Positions 48,478-57,396 are shown, counted from the stretch's first letter. The stretch is DNA of 64,000 bases from Limoniibacter endophyticus (GCF_014652835.1 NZ_BMZO01000002.1:349071-413070), one strand, 5' to 3'. Notes: a model not told the origin generated them from the letters alone. Made by a program: numbers and translations.

Positions 48478-49205
48478 CAGTGCATCGCCCGTGTGGGACG
48501 CACGACGATCTCGCTGACATCGACGTCGTCGGGTTGCTCGAGCGCATAGCGTACAGCTCTTCCGATTGCATCTGGTTGAAGTGCGATGGCGCGGTAACTC
48601 GTCATTGCCTCGGCGGCAACGGGATCGGTAATAGTGCTGGCCAACTCGCTCTCCACGACGCCAGGATGAATGCAGGTGACGCGAATATCCTGATTTTCCT
48701 GCCGCAATCCATCCGAAATGGCGCGCACTGCATATTTAGTAGCGCAGTAGACGGCAGCGGTCGGAGAGACGCTCAACGCGCCGATGGAGGCGATGTTGAC
48801 GATGTGGCCCGAGCCTCGGGCGATCATTTCCGGCAGAACGGCGGCAATGCCATGGAGCACGCCGTTGATATTGACATTGATCATGCGATGCCATTCATCG
48901 ACCTTCAGCGACGCCATCAATGAAAGCGGCATAATGCCCGCATTATTGATGATGACGTCAATGCGCCCGAAGATATTGCGCGCAGCCTCGGCAAACGCGA
49001 TGACATCGTCGGGATCGACTACGTCAAGCTTCCGGAATTCGACAGTGCCGCCGGCGGCTCGGATTTCCGTGGCGAGTATATCCAAGCGGTCCGTGCGGCG
49101 CGCGCCCAGCATGAGGGTACAGCCGGCCTTTGCGAGTTCGCGGGCAATCCCCGAACCAATGCCGCTGGAGGCACCGGTGATGAGAACGACTTTATCGAGA
49201 GGCAT
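48477..49205 (-). CDS. SDR-family oxidoreductase
   Basis: A 242-residue classical short-chain dehydrogenase. Cofactor motif GASSGIGSG, NNAGIM, catalytic S in IVNIASIGA and YCATK. The R following the second strand (LGARRTDR) suggests NADP(H). Similar in layout to clavulanate-dehydrogenase-like and YdfG-like SDRs; substrate unknown. It forms an operon with the Atu4866-family gene and is divergent from a LysR regulator 97 bp away, which probably controls it. Confidence 0.88.
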   Translation of the reverse strand: MPLDKVVLITGASSGIGSGIARELAKAGCTLMLGARRTDRLDILATEIRAAGGTVEFRKLDVVDPDDVIAFAEAARNIFGRIDVIINNAGIMPLSLMASLKVDEWHRMINVNINGVLHGIAAVLPEMIARGSGHIVNIASIGALSVSPTAAVYCATKYAVRAISDGLRQENQDIRVTCIHPGVVESELASTITDPVAAEAMTSYRAIALQPDAIGRAVRYALEQPDDVDVSEIVVRPTRAMH

Positions 49206-49302
49206 GTTTTCTTCCTTCTGTTGGCTTGAACAGAAGGTAAAGCCACGGCATTATTTCGATAAGATGCCTAGTTCTTTATAGAGAGGTAAGGAAAACTAAC
49301 CA

Positions 49303-50226
49303 ATGTCTCCGGATCTGAATGCGCTTTCCGTTTTCGTTCTCGTGGCGGAGCTTCGAAGCTTCCGTGGCACTGCGGAGCGTCTCGGCGTAACGCGTCCTGC
49401 GGTCAGCCAGTCAATACAGCGGCTGGAAGAGACGCTTGGTCTGGCATTGGTTCGGCGGACGACGCGCAGCGTCAGTCTGACGGAAGAAGGACAGAGGCTC
49501 TATGACGACGTCGCTCCGGCTGTTGCGGATCTAAGGGCGGCGATTTCCTCGGCCGGCGAATTGCGGGCCCACCCCAGGGGGCAGTTGCGCCTTGCCGTTT
49601 CTTCGATCGCGGAAACATTTCTGTCAGGAAAATTACTGGCGGAGTTCGGCAGGGCAAATGCGGACGTGCAAATCGATGTAACCGTTACCGATGAGGAATT
49701 CGACATTGTCGCGGAAGGTTACGACGCTGGCGTCCGGCTCGGAGAAGTCATTGCACAGGACATGATTGCGGTGCCCGTTTCCCCGCAACAGCGACAGGTG
49801 GCGGTGTGCACACCGGCCTATCTTGCGACGTATGGCACGCCGCAGCACCCGCGGGAACTGGCCAAACATCGCTGTATCGGCTGGCGTCCCGCACCGCTTG
49901 CAGCACCCTATCGATGGGAATTTGAAGAGAATGGAAGGGAATTCGCTGTTTCGGTTGAACCGGAGTATACGACAAACGATATGGCGCTGATGGTCAAGCT
50001 CGCCCTCGCAGATGCCGGCATCGCATTCGGTATGGAGGAAACCTTCCGGCCCAATCTCCAGAACGGACAGCTCGTGCCATTGTTGGGCAAATACTGCCCG
50101 AGGTTCTCAGGCTTCTATCTTTACTATCCCAACCGCCGCAACCTCGCGCCGAAGATGCGAGCGCTGCTTGATCATATCAGGCGGGCAAGGCTGACGGCGG
50201 AAAAGAATATCCCGCCGCTCGGGTGA
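49303..50226 (+). CDS. LysR-family regulator divergent from SDR gene
   Basis: A 307-residue LysR regulator. HTH LSVFVLVAELRSFRGTAERL and TRPAVSQSIQRLEETLGLAL, then a CrgA/PBP2-type effector domain (LRLAVSSIAETFLSGKLL, GYDAGVRLGEVIAQDMIAV, YEPEYTTND-like VEPEYTTNDMALMVKLALADAG). The 97-bp gap to the divergent SDR operon is the usual setting for LysR control of the neighbour, with the regulator gene repressing itself. Convergent with carA. Confidence 0.9.
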   Translation: MSPDLNALSVFVLVAELRSFRGTAERLGVTRPAVSQSIQRLEETLGLALVRRTTRSVSLTEEGQRLYDDVAPAVADLRAAISSAGELRAHPRGQLRLAVSSIAETFLSGKLLAEFGRANADVQIDVTVTDEEFDIVAEGYDAGVRLGEVIAQDMIAVPVSPQQRQVAVCTPAYLATYGTPQHPRELAKHRCIGWRPAPLAAPYRWEFEENGREFAVSVEPEYTTNDMALMVKLALADAGIAFGMEETFRPNLQNGQLVPLLGKYCPRFSGFYLYYPNRRNLAPKMRALLDHIRRARLTAEKNIPPLG

Positions 50227-50251
50227 CGCGGCGGGGACAGGAACGGCTAAA

Positions 50252-51454
50252 TCAAGCGTGCTCGGGGAGGGCTTCTTCTCCCTTGCGCTCGCGGATCAGA
50301 TTGATGAAGCGACGGAAAAGATAGTGTGAGTCCTGCGGACCGGGCGAAGCTTCCGGGTGATGCTGCACCGAGAAGACAGGGGCTCCGGTGAGTGCGATGC
50401 CGCAATTCGTGTTGTCAAACAATGAGATGTGCGTTTCTTCAACGCCAGTCGGAAGCGAGGCCGAATCCACGGCAAACCCGTGGTTCATCGAGACGATCTC
50501 GACCTTGCCGGTCGTGTGATCCTTGACCGGATGATTGGCGCCGTGGTGACCTTGGTGCATCTTCATGGTCTTCGCGCCGAGCGCGAGCGCCAGCATCTGG
50601 TGTCCGAGGCAGATGCCGAAAAGCGGAATTTTCCTGGCGATCAGTTCCTTGATGACAGGCACGGCATATTCACCGGTAGCTTCCGGATCGCCGGGTCCAT
50701 TGGAAAGAAACACGCCATCGGGATTGAGGGCCAGGATGTCTTCGGCAGAGGTCTTGGCCGGTACGATGGTGATCTTGGCTCCCAGGCCGGCGATGAGACG
50801 CAGAATGTTGCGCTTGACACCATAATCAATGGCGACGACATGCATCAACGGTTCGTCCTGCTGGGCATAGCCTTCATTCCACACCCACGGCTTTTCGGTC
50901 CAGGACATGGACTGGCCGGAGGTTACTTCCTTGGCAAGATCCAAACCGACGAGGCCGGACCAGGCTTTTGCCTTTGTCTTCAACGCTTCAACGTCGAACT
51001 TGCCGTCCGGAGCGTGAGCAATGACGGCGTTCGGTGCACCCTTTTCGCGGATGAGCGCAGTCAGCGCACGGGTGTCGATGCCGGTCAGGGCGATGACCCC
51101 GCGACGTTTCAGCCAGCTGTCGAGATCATTTGCTGCACGATAGTTAGACGGATCGGTGACTTCGGCGCGAAATACGGCCCCGACGGCCCCCGCGCGATTT
51201 GCCGGATGTAAATCCTCGAGGTCTTCGCCATTTGCTCCGACATTGCCGATATGTGGAAAGGTGAAGGTGACGATCTGGCCCGCATAGGATGGATCGGTCA
51301 GAATTTCCTGATAGCCAGTGAGCGCGGTGTTGAAACAGACTTCCGCGACGGCTTCGCCGGTTGCGCCGAGGCCCTTGCCTTCGATGACCGTGCCATCTGC
51401 GAGAACGAGAAGGGCGGTCGGCTTTTCGACTGTCCAGGGGCTGACGTTGGCCAT
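50252..51454 (-). CDS. carA: carbamoyl-phosphate synthase small subunit
   Basis: A 400-residue glutamine amidotransferase subunit that delivers ammonia to CarB. N-terminal domain with GYQEILTDPSYAGQIVTFT and GIDTRALTALIREKGA; class I amidotransferase domain with the nucleophile in FGICLGHQML and the catalytic HPEASPGPQD. Start ATG 51454 (MANVSPWTVEKP) behind GGAGAG; the frame open to 51631 is not used. carB lies 6 kb away on the same strand, separated by unrelated genes. Confidence 0.96.
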   Translation of the reverse strand: MANVSPWTVEKPTALLVLADGTVIEGKGLGATGEAVAEVCFNTALTGYQEILTDPSYAGQIVTFTFPHIGNVGANGEDLEDLHPANRAGAVGAVFRAEVTDPSNYRAANDLDSWLKRRGVIALTGIDTRALTALIREKGAPNAVIAHAPDGKFDVEALKTKAKAWSGLVGLDLAKEVTSGQSMSWTEKPWVWNEGYAQQDEPLMHVVAIDYGVKRNILRLIAGLGAKITIVPAKTSAEDILALNPDGVFLSNGPGDPEATGEYAVPVIKELIARKIPLFGICLGHQMLALALGAKTMKMHQGHHGANHPVKDHTTGKVEIVSMNHGFAVDSASLPTGVEETHISLFDNTNCGIALTGAPVFSVQHHPEASPGPQDSHYLFRRFINLIRERKGEEALPEHA

Positions 51455-51742
51455 GACGGCTCTCCAAATCGCTATTTGCGAGCTAACGGTCAGCGCCCTT
51501 GCATTTATCCGGCTTAAGGGCCATATGGCGCGACACGACACGGGTGTCCCGTAAGCGGAAACCCGTGCAAGGCTCGAATTGGTTGTGCAAGCCCGACACA
51601 TAGGCCAAGCTATCCAACGGGTCAAGAACACGACCGCCTGTCTCTGTAAAAATTAACGGATGCCAGAAACGATTAGCCGGACGGGATCGTTTTCTTTTCG
51701 AGTTCTGGTAACAATGGGCGGCTTGAGCTTAGGAGCATAAAA

Positions 51743-52192
51743 ATGCGCGAGCAGATTGCAGCAGCTTTGAACACCGCTATGCGGGCAAAGGATAAAGAAC
51801 GGACGGCAACGCTGCGTCTCATCAACGCGGCCATTCAGGATCGCGACATTGCCAATCGCGGCGCTGGCAAGGATCCGGTAAGCACCGAGGATATTATGCT
51901 CATCCTTGCCAAGATGGTAAAGCAGCGCGAGGAGTCGGCCAAGGCCTTTGAGGATGGCGGACGCCTTGAGCTTGCAGAGCAGGAACGCAAGGAGATTGCG
52001 GTCATTCGCGAATTCATGCCGAAACAGATGGGCGAGGAAGATATGCGCAATGTCTGTTCGAAGGTCATCGCGGAAACCGGGGCTGGCGGCCTGCGCGACA
52101 TGGGCAAGTGCATGAACGCGTTGAAGGAGCGCTACCCGGGACAGATGGATTTCTCCAAGGCCAGTGGTGTGGTGAAATCGCTTCTTAATTGA
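51743..52192 (+). CDS. GatB/YqeY domain protein
   Basis: A 149-residue helical protein: MREQIAAALNTAMRAKDKER, TLRLINAAIQDRDIANRG, a central VKQREESAKAFEDGGR, and the C-terminal GMKDMGK-like GLRDMGKCMNALKERYPGQMDF then VVKSLL. It is the YqeY family, homologous to the tRNA-binding tail of GatB; a role in tRNA-dependent amidation or tRNA handling is presumed. Divergent from carA; in many Rhizobiales dnaG follows directly, but here 5 kb of other genes intervene. Confidence 0.92.
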   Translation: MREQIAAALNTAMRAKDKERTATLRLINAAIQDRDIANRGAGKDPVSTEDIMLILAKMVKQREESAKAFEDGGRLELAEQERKEIAVIREFMPKQMGEEDMRNVCSKVIAETGAGGLRDMGKCMNALKERYPGQMDFSKASGVVKSLLN

Positions 52193-52220
52193 CAGGCAGC
52201 CTGCTTGTCGCACAGTAAAC

Positions 52221-52253
52221 AATGACCGCTCGGAAACCTTCGAGCGGTCATTT
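52221..52253. terminator. bidirectional terminator after yqeY-like gene
   Basis: AATGACCGCTCG-GAAACCTT-CGAGCGGTCATTT: a 12-bp perfect stem, 29 nt after the yqeY-like stop; also ends the convergent minus-strand gene. Confidence 0.85.
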
Positions 52254-52536
52254 AACTGAGAGACGCATCATTGCTGACGGAGTGAAGACCCTCGGTCACC
52301 GGATGAATGCGGAAATAGTGGGAGGCTCTCTGTCCTTCTTGCGTCAGAGAGTAGGAAAGGTCCTTCCAACGCCGATCCATTTCGGATTTCACAAGTCCCC
52401 GCATCATCAGCGTGTCGATCGTGAACTGATCAACACCGGGAATATGCCGCACAGGTACGATACAGGCGCTCATGTGCATGATGGCGTAGATTTCCTCTGC
52501 GCTCAGTGTGTGAAACCCGTTAGCATGGCCTGCCAT
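52252..52536 (-). CDS. hypothetical protein (94 aa)
   Basis: A 94-residue soluble protein starting at ATG 52536 (MAGHANGFHTLSAEEIY) behind AGGGAAG. Sequence features are a likely winged-helix-like pattern: FTIDTLMMRGLVKSE, DLSYSLTQEGQRASHYFR, which resembles the end of a small helix-turn-helix domain (recognition helix then a 'LTxxG' strand). No catalytic motif. It stands first in the minus-strand stretch between yqeY and the ECF sigma factor. Function unknown; the winged-helix reading is tentative. Confidence 0.55.
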   Translation of the reverse strand: MAGHANGFHTLSAEEIYAIMHMSACIVPVRHIPGVDQFTIDTLMMRGLVKSEMDRRWKDLSYSLTQEGQRASHYFRIHPVTEGLHSVSNDASLS

Positions 52537-52610
52537 GACAGACTTCCCTGTATATTGGAACCGTGAGCACCCGGGCAACGCAACCGAGGTATCATGCTGA
52601 CCCAGCTCGA

Positions 52611-53096
52611 TCAGCCAAGAATGCCAGTCAGCCTTGCCCGCGCTCTGTTGACACGGCTCTTAACAGTGCCGATCGCACAGCCCCTTTTTTGGGCCGCGCT
52701 TTCATAACTCATGTCGTCAAAGACGATATCGGACAGAGCATCACGATAATGTCGGGGCAAATCGTCCATCGCAGTCAAAACTTCCGACTGAGCAAGCGAC
52801 CATTCCTGAGCGGGTGCGGTGGTGGCGGTGATTCCGACATCCCCGTCGAGAAGACATAGCTGACGCTTCTCTACTCGATAACGGTTGTAGAACGTGTTTC
52901 GCATGATGGTGAAGAGCCAGGACTTCAGACGCGTTCCCGGCGTAAAGGTCTGAAGGCTCGCCATGGCCTTCAAAAGCGTATCCTGAACCAGATCCTCCAC
53001 GTCATTCGGGTTAGCGTAAAAACGCCGGGCGAAGTGATGCATCGCCGGCATAAGCTCAATTATTTCTCTTTTAACAGGGTCGTATGCGGAATCCAT
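52611..53096 (-). CDS. ECF-type sigma-70 family sigma factor
   Basis: A 161-residue alternative sigma factor. Region 2: MPAMHHFARRFYANPNDVED, LVQDTLLKAMASLQTF and RLKSWLFTIMRNTFYNRYR. Region 4: VLTAMDDLPRHYRDALSD, MSYESAAQKRGCAIGTV then KSRVNRARARL. No sigma-3 domain, hence an ECF type, close in look to alphaproteobacterial EcfG/RpoE-like factors. ATG 53096 has AAGG upstream and is preferred to 53111. No anti-sigma factor (NepR) or PhyR gene is adjacent, which is unusual for EcfG loci; it may be an additional EcfG-like copy. Confidence 0.88.
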   Translation of the reverse strand: MDSAYDPVKREIIELMPAMHHFARRFYANPNDVEDLVQDTLLKAMASLQTFTPGTRLKSWLFTIMRNTFYNRYRVEKRQLCLLDGDVGITATTAPAQEWSLAQSEVLTAMDDLPRHYRDALSDIVFDDMSYESAAQKRGCAIGTVKSRVNRARARLTGILG

Positions 53097-53247
53097 CGGA
53101 CAAGCCTTCATATAGGAGAGCTCACCGCCCGACTGGTCGTGCAGGCCGAAGAGCTACCACTGAGCTGATTCACGTATGTAAAGGCAATGGGGAGCGATCT
53201 TGATCGTTCCGGTACGGTAACGCACGGAAGCAGCGGGATGCCAAACC

Positions 53248-53979
53248 TCAGGCGTAGCAGGTTCCCAACAGCGGGCCGATCAATCGTCCGAACTCCCTCT
53301 CCGGAGCGCCGTAGGCATCACCTACGAATTCCTCCAGTCCGGCTCGATCCCGGATGATGATCAGGCCGCGTTCGTTGCGGATCATCCTTTTTCCTTCAAG
53401 AACGTGAACAGCCGTCGTGACGCTTGGCCGCCGCACACTTAACAATGAAGAAATAAACTCATGCGTAAGCGGAATTTCGTCGCCGTCCAGGCGGTCGTGG
53501 CACATTAGCAGCCATCGGGCCAGACGAACGTCAACTTGCGAATTGATATTGCACAAGGCTGTGTAGGCAATTTGCGATGCGAGCGTCTGAAGATAACGTG
53601 CCAGAACATTGGCGAAGCAGGAATATTGGGTGATCGCGCTGCGCAGCGCGCCCGCTGGAATACGAAAGCCATCGCCGTCTATCTGCATGAGTATGTCGTG
53701 CGGGCTGACTGTTCCGCCCACGCCTGCGGCGGTCGGGGCGAAGCCATCGCGTCCCAGTATGCCTGTTTCAGCACGTTTGGTGTTCGCAGAGACGGTAACC
53801 ACCGACGCGACGCCGCTCGACAGGAAATAGACGTAATCTATGTCATGCCCCGCAGACGCTATGACAAATCCCCGCGGAAGATGCACATATTCGAGCTCTT
53901 CCTTTATTAGGGAAATCTCATTTGATGGCAAAAACGCAAGGAGTCGGTTCCTGAATGAGCGTTGGGATATGTCCTGCAT
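53248..53979 (-). CDS. Crp/Fnr-family transcriptional regulator
   Basis: A 243-residue regulator with an N-terminal cyclic-nucleotide-type beta barrel (HLPRGFVIASAGHDIDYVYFL, GILGRDGFAPTAAGVGG) and a C-terminal Crp-type winged helix (LTHEFISSLLSVRRPSVTTAVHV). The barrel lacks the four-cysteine iron-sulfur pattern of FNR and the RS residues for cAMP, so the signal is unknown. It is orphan-type, upstream of the ECF sigma gene on the same strand and in the same islet. Confidence 0.88.
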   Translation of the reverse strand: MQDISQRSFRNRLLAFLPSNEISLIKEELEYVHLPRGFVIASAGHDIDYVYFLSSGVASVVTVSANTKRAETGILGRDGFAPTAAGVGGTVSPHDILMQIDGDGFRIPAGALRSAITQYSCFANVLARYLQTLASQIAYTALCNINSQVDVRLARWLLMCHDRLDGDEIPLTHEFISSLLSVRRPSVTTAVHVLEGKRMIRNERGLIIIRDRAGLEEFVGDAYGAPEREFGRLIGPLLGTCYA

Positions 53980-54088
53980 GGGTCTCGCTGATAACGGCGG
54001 ATTCTCAGACGATCGGCTTCGAAGGCATAGGCCCGTCCGACGGTTGATCCTCTATAGCACCCTGTTTTTGCGAGAGATTTTGGGTACG

Positions 54089-54346
54089 CTAGCAGACATT
54101 GGAGTGTGGCTTTTCACGCTTTCCAGGAACGCTTGTTCTGCGCGTCGAAATAGATTGAGAGATGAAACGTGTTGTCGACAACTGCAAATATCTCGAGGAG
54201 TTCTTGTGGCTCACGGAGGACATCTTGGCATGACTTGAAAAGTCTCCCATTGGACGGCTTATCAATATGGCGTCTTTTCCGTTCACACGCTTTTGTGCGT
54301 AAGCGACGAAAAAATGTTTCGTAGCTGCTGTCAGGGCGCTGGACAT
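54089..54346 (-). CDS. hypothetical protein (85 aa)
   Basis: An 85-residue basic protein starting at ATG 54346, directly behind a very good ribosome-binding site (GGGAAGGAGGCGCC). It begins MSSALTAATKHFFVAYAQKR and continues with a Ser/Arg-rich C-terminus. No domain, signal peptide or membrane segment is recognised. The strong start context and position in a gene-sparse stretch between two regulators support it; the unusual composition is against it. Confidence 0.45.
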   Translation of the reverse strand: MSSALTAATKHFFVAYAQKRVNGKDAILISRPMGDFSSHAKMSSVSHKNSSRYLQLSTTRFISQSISTRRTSVPGKREKPHSNVC

Positions 54347-54555
54347 GGCGCCTCCTTCCCTTCAAGGAGGCAGAACGCCCCGGCGAAGGCAAAGTTTTCG
54401 AGCAATGCGCGAGACGTCCGGACGGATTGGAGCGCGCTGTCGGCAAGCAAGTATGATGGAACTCATATGTGCGCCCTCTGTTCGCTGCCTTGATCTCAAA
54501 AGTAATCCGTCGCCGGGCGCGATGCAGCTGAAGATGAATCGCCGGGACAAGTAAT

Positions 54556-54912
54556 GTGCAAAGCCTAAAATACATTTCTCAATATGAGGGTAAGCACCTT
54601 CTGGTAGTCGGGAACGAAAATTTTGTCGTTCGCGAGACGGAGCGTGCGCTGCATGATCTCAAGGTCGGCGGCTTACGCCAAACCTTGTCCCTGCCGCCGG
54701 ATCTCCACAAGATCGACGGAGCAATTCTCGATGCTTCGCTTCCAGCAGCGCAATTGTTTGAAATCGCAACCAGGCTCGACGAGCACGGCGTTCCCTATGT
54801 CTTTGCGTTGAACGCAGTGCCCTCTCAAAGCGATTTCAGTGGCTTCGTATTCGCTGCGGAAAGTGGCAACCTGGACCGAATCGCGCAGAGCCTTTTCGCC
54901 TCTGCCGGTTAG
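54556..54912 (+). CDS. degenerate receiver-domain protein
   Basis: A 118-residue protein consisting of a response-regulator-like receiver fold: KHLLVVGNENFVVRETERAL at the start (the acidic pair of the pocket replaced by Asn/Glu), a central DGAILDASLPAAQLFEIATRL with the aspartate at the phosphorylation position, and VPYVFALNA for the switch strand. Without the acidic pocket, Mg2+-dependent phosphorylation is doubtful. It has no output domain, starts with GTG 54556, and may be a phosphate-independent binding partner for another regulator. Fold assignment is by pattern. Confidence 0.65.
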   Translation: MQSLKYISQYEGKHLLVVGNENFVVRETERALHDLKVGGLRQTLSLPPDLHKIDGAILDASLPAAQLFEIATRLDEHGVPYVFALNAVPSQSDFSGFVFAAESGNLDRIAQSLFASAG

Positions 54913-54933
54913 AGTGGTCTGGAGTTGAGGGGA

Positions 54934-55110
54934 TTAGTTTCCAACGATTCCAGAATAGACCGCGATCAGAAGATAAAGACAAAAACCGACGGCAACGAAG
55001 GCAGCCAGGAAGATAACCAGGCCTTTTCCAGCCGTGGCGCGGCGCTTGGCCTCACTTATGGATGTTACCGATTGATCCAGGCCGGGTTCATTTTGCGGAT
55101 CCGTTGGCAC
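54934..55110 (-). CDS. small single-span membrane protein
   Basis: A 58-residue protein starting with GTG 55110, 7 nt after GGAG. The polar N-terminal half ([21 protein letters not shown]) is followed by KRRATAGKG and one membrane segment [21 protein letters not shown]. The positive residues before the span predict a cytoplasmic N-terminus. No family is recognised. It is convergent with the receiver-like gene and divergent from the alcohol dehydrogenase gene. Confidence 0.6.
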   Translation of the reverse strand: MPTDPQNEPGLDQSVTSISEAKRRATAGKGLVIFLAAFVAVGFCLYLLIAVYSGIVGN

Positions 55111-55234
55111 GAGCAAGCTCCACTATTTTGCCGATACTCATCAAAACGTTCGCAGCACATTAGTTCCCATCGGACTTTCCGGGAAACTTCCTGCTCGGGC
55201 TGGTGTTGGAAGCCAGACGAAAATGGAGGCACCG

Positions 55235-56410
55235 ATGAAAGCACTGACCTGGCATGGAAAAGGCGACATACGCTGTGAGATGGTTGATGATCCCGTAATC
55301 GAGCAGGATGACGACGTGATCATAAAGGTTTGTGCCTGCGCCATATGTGGATCGGACCTGCATCTGATGGACGGCTACATGCCTACCATGCAAAGTGGCG
55401 ATGTTCTGGGCCACGAATCCATGGGAGAGGTGGTCGAGGTTGGGAAGGGACACTCGAAGTTCAAGGTCGGCGATCGCGTCGTCGTTCCCTTCAATCTGGC
55501 GTGCGGCCAATGCTATTTCTGCCAGCGTCAACTCTATTCACTCTGCGACCGCTCGAACCGGAACGCGGAGGTTGCCATCAAGGCGATGGGACATTCGCCT
55601 TCAGGGCTGCTTGGCTATTCGCATATGCTCGGCGGGTATGCCGGCGGACAAGCGGAGTATCTGCGCGTGCCTTATGCTAGCGTCGGTCCTATCGCGGTTC
55701 CCGACTATCTGACGGACGAGCAGGCGCTGTTTCTGTCGGACATCTTTCCGACAGGCTTCATGGCAGCTGAAAATGCGAACATTGAATCAGGTGATACCGT
55801 CGCTATCTGGGGGTGCGGGCCGGTAGGGCAGTTTGCAATTCAGAGTGCATGGATGTTGGGCGCTGGACGCGTCATTGCCATTGACGGTGTCCCGGAGAGA
55901 TTGGAAATGGCGCGCAGCCATGGCCGTGCTGAGATACTCGATTTCGGGGAAGTCGATATTTACGAAGCATTGATGGAAATGACGGATGGCCGCGGACCAG
56001 ACAGTTGCATCGATTGCGTTGGCACAGAAGCGGCTTCTGGAGCTTCCGTGGATTCCGCTCTCGACAAGGTAAAAGCGGCGCTCTTCATGGGAACGGATCG
56101 TCCTCATGTCTTGCGCCAGGCGATCATGTGCTGCCGCAAGGGCGGGACGATCTCGGTGCCGGGCGTTTATGTAGGGCTTCTCGATCACGTGCCTTTCGGA
56201 GCCGCAATGAACAAGGGATTGACCTTTCGAATGGGCCAGACGCATACGCATCGCTATCTGGAACCATTGATGAGGCGGGTCGTCGAAGGCGAAATCGATC
56301 CGACATTCGTCATCACGCACCGGGCGGATCTGGAGCAGGGGCCTGAGCTCTACAAGAAGTTCCGGGACAAGCAAGATGGGTGTGTCAAAGTGGTGATGAA
56401 GCCCTGGTAG
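55235..56410 (+). CDS. zinc-dependent alcohol dehydrogenase (glutathione-independent FDH-like)
   Basis: A 391-residue medium-chain dehydrogenase. Catalytic zinc ligands CAICGSDLH and [12 protein letters not shown]; structural zinc cysteines in [15 protein letters not shown]; Rossmann motif [13 protein letters not shown]. The unusually long insert around [22 protein letters not shown] and the [13 protein letters not shown] end match the glutathione-independent formaldehyde/aldehyde dehydrogenase-like subfamily. Start ATG 55235 behind GGAGGCACC; ATG 55223 is an alternative. Part of the islet between yqeY and dnaG. Confidence 0.88.
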   Translation: MKALTWHGKGDIRCEMVDDPVIEQDDDVIIKVCACAICGSDLHLMDGYMPTMQSGDVLGHESMGEVVEVGKGHSKFKVGDRVVVPFNLACGQCYFCQRQLYSLCDRSNRNAEVAIKAMGHSPSGLLGYSHMLGGYAGGQAEYLRVPYASVGPIAVPDYLTDEQALFLSDIFPTGFMAAENANIESGDTVAIWGCGPVGQFAIQSAWMLGAGRVIAIDGVPERLEMARSHGRAEILDFGEVDIYEALMEMTDGRGPDSCIDCVGTEAASGASVDSALDKVKAALFMGTDRPHVLRQAIMCCRKGGTISVPGVYVGLLDHVPFGAAMNKGLTFRMGQTHTHRYLEPLMRRVVEGEIDPTFVITHRADLEQGPELYKKFRDKQDGCVKVVMKPW

Positions 56411-56419
56411 CTTTGAAGG

Positions 56420-56459
56420 AGATGTCAGGCTCCGAGGGCTTTACCCGTCTGACATCTCG
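56420..56459. repeat. inverted repeat after alcohol dehydrogenase gene
   Basis: GAGATGTCAG and CTGACATCTC form a 10-bp perfect stem with a 20-nt loop, without a T-run; perhaps a terminator shared by the convergent genes. Confidence 0.4.
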
Positions 56460-56463
56460 CCGG

Positions 56464-56718
56464 CTAGGTTCTGACGCGTTCTCTGACGGCTTCGAGAATA
56501 TTCTCGATTTCCCGGTAGGCCGCGTTCTGAACAGCTATTGCCTCGACATTCACCGCGCCCGGATCCTCCTGATGATCGGGCGCATCGAGCAATTGCTCTA
56601 TCTTGCTCAGGATCGCGCTTTCCTGCCCCCGTTCAACCTCGGCTTCCAAGAGGGCGAGGACTATGTCGCGTAGCGCGTTCAGACGTCCCTCGAGTTTCAG
56701 ATTGTCTTCGCGCGGCAT
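56464..56718 (-). CDS. small helical hypothetical protein (84 aa)
   Basis: An 84-residue acidic, fully helical protein from ATG 56718 (MPREDNLKLEGRLNALRD), 7 nt after GGAG. The sequence VLALLEAEVERGQESAILSK and REIENILEAVRERV has heptad-like hydrophobic spacing, so coiled-coil or helical-bundle formation is likely. No family is recognised. Divergent from the DUF892 gene and convergent with the alcohol dehydrogenase gene. Confidence 0.6.
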   Translation of the reverse strand: MPREDNLKLEGRLNALRDIVLALLEAEVERGQESAILSKIEQLLDAPDHQEDPGAVNVEAIAVQNAAYREIENILEAVRERVRT

Positions 56719-56898
56719 CCTGCTTCTCCCGATTTCACACATGTCGCATTCAACTGCTTGAGGGGAAAAGGTTGCAGAACGTCCAAGTGCCTTTTGTACG
56801 CCTGCGTACACAGAAGGTGCGGCCACCTACACTTCGGGAACGGGCGCTCTTCCAAATCCGTTTGGTGGTCACCCAAGGCATCCCAGAAGGAGACGGAA

Positions 56899-57396
56899 AT
56901 GGCTAAGGAAAAGACGCTTGATGATCTCTTCCTCGACACGCTCAAAGATATCTACTACGCCGAGCGCAAGATATTGAAGGCACTGCCCAAGATGGCGCGA
57001 GCAGCAGAGGAGCCAAAGCTCAAGGCTGCCTTCGAGAAGCATCGGGACCAAACGGAAGGGCATATTGAACGGCTGCAACAGGTATTCGAGCTCATGGGCA
57101 AGGCTGCTCGGGGCAAGACCTGCGACGCGATTGAAGGCATCATCTCCGAAGGCGAAGAAATCATGGAAGAGTTCAAAGGCACGGCAGCCCTCGACGCCGG
57201 TCTTATTTCGTCCGCCCAAGCCGTAGAGCACTACGAAATCACCCGTTACGGCACGCTCAAGCGGTGGGCTGAAACGCTTGGGATGAACGACGCCGCCAAG
57301 CTTCTTGCACAAACCCTTGCCGAGGAATCCAAGACCGACGAAGACCTGACAATGCTGGCCGACAAGGCTGCCAATGCGAAGGCCAAAGCCGCCTAG
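56899..57396 (+). CDS. YciF-type ferritin-like DUF892 protein
   Basis: A 165-residue helical-bundle protein. Characteristic LFLDTLKDIYYAERKILKALP, FEKHRDQTEGHIERLQQVFE with E-x2-H type metal ligands, and DAGLISSAQAVEHYEITRYG, with final TLAEESKTDEDL. YciF/DUF892 proteins are stress-induced, ferritin-like four-helix bundles; metal binding is expected, function unclear. ATG 56899 has AAGGAG upstream. A possible weak terminator (AAGGGCG/CGCCCTT) follows at 57420-57454. It fits the stress-response character of the surrounding islet. Confidence 0.88.
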   Translation: MAKEKTLDDLFLDTLKDIYYAERKILKALPKMARAAEEPKLKAAFEKHRDQTEGHIERLQQVFELMGKAARGKTCDAIEGIISEGEEIMEEFKGTAALDAGLISSAQAVEHYEITRYGTLKRWAETLGMNDAAKLLAQTLAEESKTDEDLTMLADKAANAKAKAA

